From a virus: a stretch of DNA of 23,049 nucleotides. The stretch spans positions 1 to 23,049 of the IMG/VR virus record IMGVR_UViG_3300007539_000242; one strand, 5' to 3'. How positions within the stretch are numbered: the first letter of the stretch is position 1; each line of letters starts with the position of its first letter. A program made the translations under genes and the position numbers. Under the pieces are notes generated by a model. The model saw only the letters and a list, made by a program, of their open reading frames with translations. It had not been told where the DNA came from and did not search any database. Positions 22,101 to 23,049 of this stretch are shown here, piece after piece.

Positions 22101-22737
22101 TCGAGAAGAGCTTTCCAAGAAGACTCCAGACTTTAGGCTTGTTCACGAACTTTCTAAGAGAGATCAGATGCTAATAGATTATGTTGAGCGGCATCTTATA
22201 GATCTTGGAATCAGAAAGCAACTGTTGGATGATTGTTGTAAAAATATGACCATCTTCCCATCTTTTGAAAGTTACACAGAGATCGAAGAAACTTACCTGA
22301 AAGCTTTAGGATGGAGAAAAAGACAATTAAAAGTAAGGTGGACAAAGGAACTGTCACAGGATCTTTTTGCATTCCATGGGATCGAAATGAATGAAGTTGA
22401 AACAAACGACAACTTTAGCGGCATTGGTGCATACTGGGAGCGAGTATCGAAAGAGGAGTCTGTAGACTTTTATGACCTTCGAGAACATAGACGAGGCTAT
22501 AGTGACGGAAAGAATGATTGCCATGCTAATTCTCCCTTTGAGATTAGGCACGACAAATGGAGCTTTAATGGCACTGTAAGCGGACATATAGTTAAAGTAA
22601 GACCAGACGGAAACTTCTGGAGCACCACACCAGAACCCACTAGGGGAACTAGCCCAGAGTACATTAGTGGCTACCGAGAAGGTTATGAAGAAACCAGAGA
22701 AAGCTTAAGAGATTCTTTAAGGGCGGAAAGGTGGTGA
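22075..22737 (+). CDS. Unassigned 220-residue phage protein
   Basis: A soluble, charged protein. Residues 10-60 are helical (Lys/Glu/Arg-rich, then LIDYVERHLIDLGIRKQLLDDCC). Residues 60-140 contain short aromatic segments. The C-terminal part has repeated Gly/Tyr motifs (RRGYSDGKND near 140, GYREGYEETRESLRD near 200), which may be helix-capping turns. It has no membrane segment or recognised catalytic motif. It begins by overlapping the remnant of the 83-residue gene (ATGA), so it was probably the natural neighbour of that gene before the glycosyltransferases were inserted. The next gene follows after seven bases. I do not recognise the family. Confidence 0.6.
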   Translation: MISKNLSIIREELSKKTPDFRLVHELSKRDQMLIDYVERHLIDLGIRKQLLDDCCKNMTIFPSFESYTEIEETYLKALGWRKRQLKVRWTKELSQDLFAFHGIEMNEVETNDNFSGIGAYWERVSKEESVDFYDLREHRRGYSDGKNDCHANSPFEIRHDKWSFNGTVSGHIVKVRPDGNFWSTTPEPTRGTSPEYISGYREGYEETRESLRDSLRAERW

Positions 22738-22744
22738 GGAGAAA

Positions 22745-23049
22745 ATGAGAACAAAAGAGATCAACAAGTGGCTTAAAGAAGGGGGTGAATTCCCAATATC
22801 TTTACTCTCCGAAGTAGAACTTTTAAAAGAGAATGATATCAAAATCGTCAAAGAAGACAGTGACTATTACATGACCCACTACCACCCCCATAGGGTAGTG
22901 TATCAAACTGTGGGTGAGAAACTTCATGGAGAACATAATTTCTATTCCAGAAAAGAAGGGACATTGATGCTTCAGGAGAGAACAAGCTATCTACACGGCG
23001 AGGTTGTCAAAACAGAAGGGTGGTGGGATAACGGACAGAAGAGATATGA
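22745..23049 (+). CDS. Partial gene, possibly MORN_2-repeat protein
   Basis: An open frame of 101 complete codons from ATG 22745 (GAGGAG just before it) that runs off the window end with no stop. The N-terminus is helical (RTKEINKWLKEGG, residues 2-14). From about residue 55 the sequence alternates Gly/Tyr segments (GEKLHGEHNF, then YLHGEVVKTEGWWDNGQKRY). The 'W-[YW]-x-NGQK-x' unit is typical of MORN_2 repeats. Such repeats occur in YwqK-type and other bacterial proteins and do not by themselves give a function. The C-terminal part is outside the window. Confidence 0.6.
   Translation, partial: MRTKEINKWLKEGGEFPISLLSEVELLKENDIKIVKEDSDYYMTHYHPHRVVYQTVGEKLHGEHNFYSRKEGTLMLQERTSYLHGEVVKTEGWWDNGQKRY

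Overview
The window is part of the genome of a tailed bacteriophage with a contractile tail (a myovirus of the broad T4-like kind). All genes are on the + strand, closely packed, AT-rich and mostly preceded by AAGGAG-type ribosome binding sites. The best-supported assignments are a tail sheath, a gp19-type tail tube, a gp26-type baseplate protein, a gp32-type single-strand binding protein and a UvsX/RecA recombinase. The neck order 13?-14-15-18-19 and the baseplate order 26-(small)-tape measure-tube cap-53-hub recall T4 and its marine relatives. The host cannot be read from the sequence.

Layout. 1-1690: neck and tail-completion genes (gp13-, gp14- and gp15-like). 1757-5376: sheath and tube. 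5389-6385: gp26-like zinc-ribbon protein and a small protein in an overlapping frame. 6437-13443: probable tape measure, tube cap, LysM/gp53-like protein, hub and an unassigned structural protein. 13440-16446: accessory block with a very compact family A DNA polymerase, a membrane HExxH metallopeptidase-like protein, a 100-residue protein and a divergent FtsZ/tubulin-like protein. 16455-19610: nucleotide and recombination block with an OMP decarboxylase-like protein, a small WYL_2-like protein, gp32-like SSB, UvsX-like recombinase and a small protein, with two strong sigma70-type promoters and a terminator. 19611-19851: tRNA-Ile(UAU), tRNA-Asn(GUU), tRNA-Tyr(GUA). 19877-23049: a small gene, two glycosyltransferases flanked by a direct repeat, and two unassigned genes.

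How the genes fit together. The first 13.4 kb builds the neck, tail and baseplate and would be expressed late. Three intergenic copies of CTATTTAT, 28-38 bases before starts, are candidate late promoter elements. The middle block supports DNA synthesis, recombination and pyrimidine supply, and carries host-like promoters suited to early or middle expression. The most notable items are the tubulin/FtsZ-like protein, the minimal PolA placed just after the structural genes, and a glycosyltransferase cassette whose first gene appears to have taken its start region from the neighbouring gene by duplication. All assignments are from reading the sequence; no database search was run.
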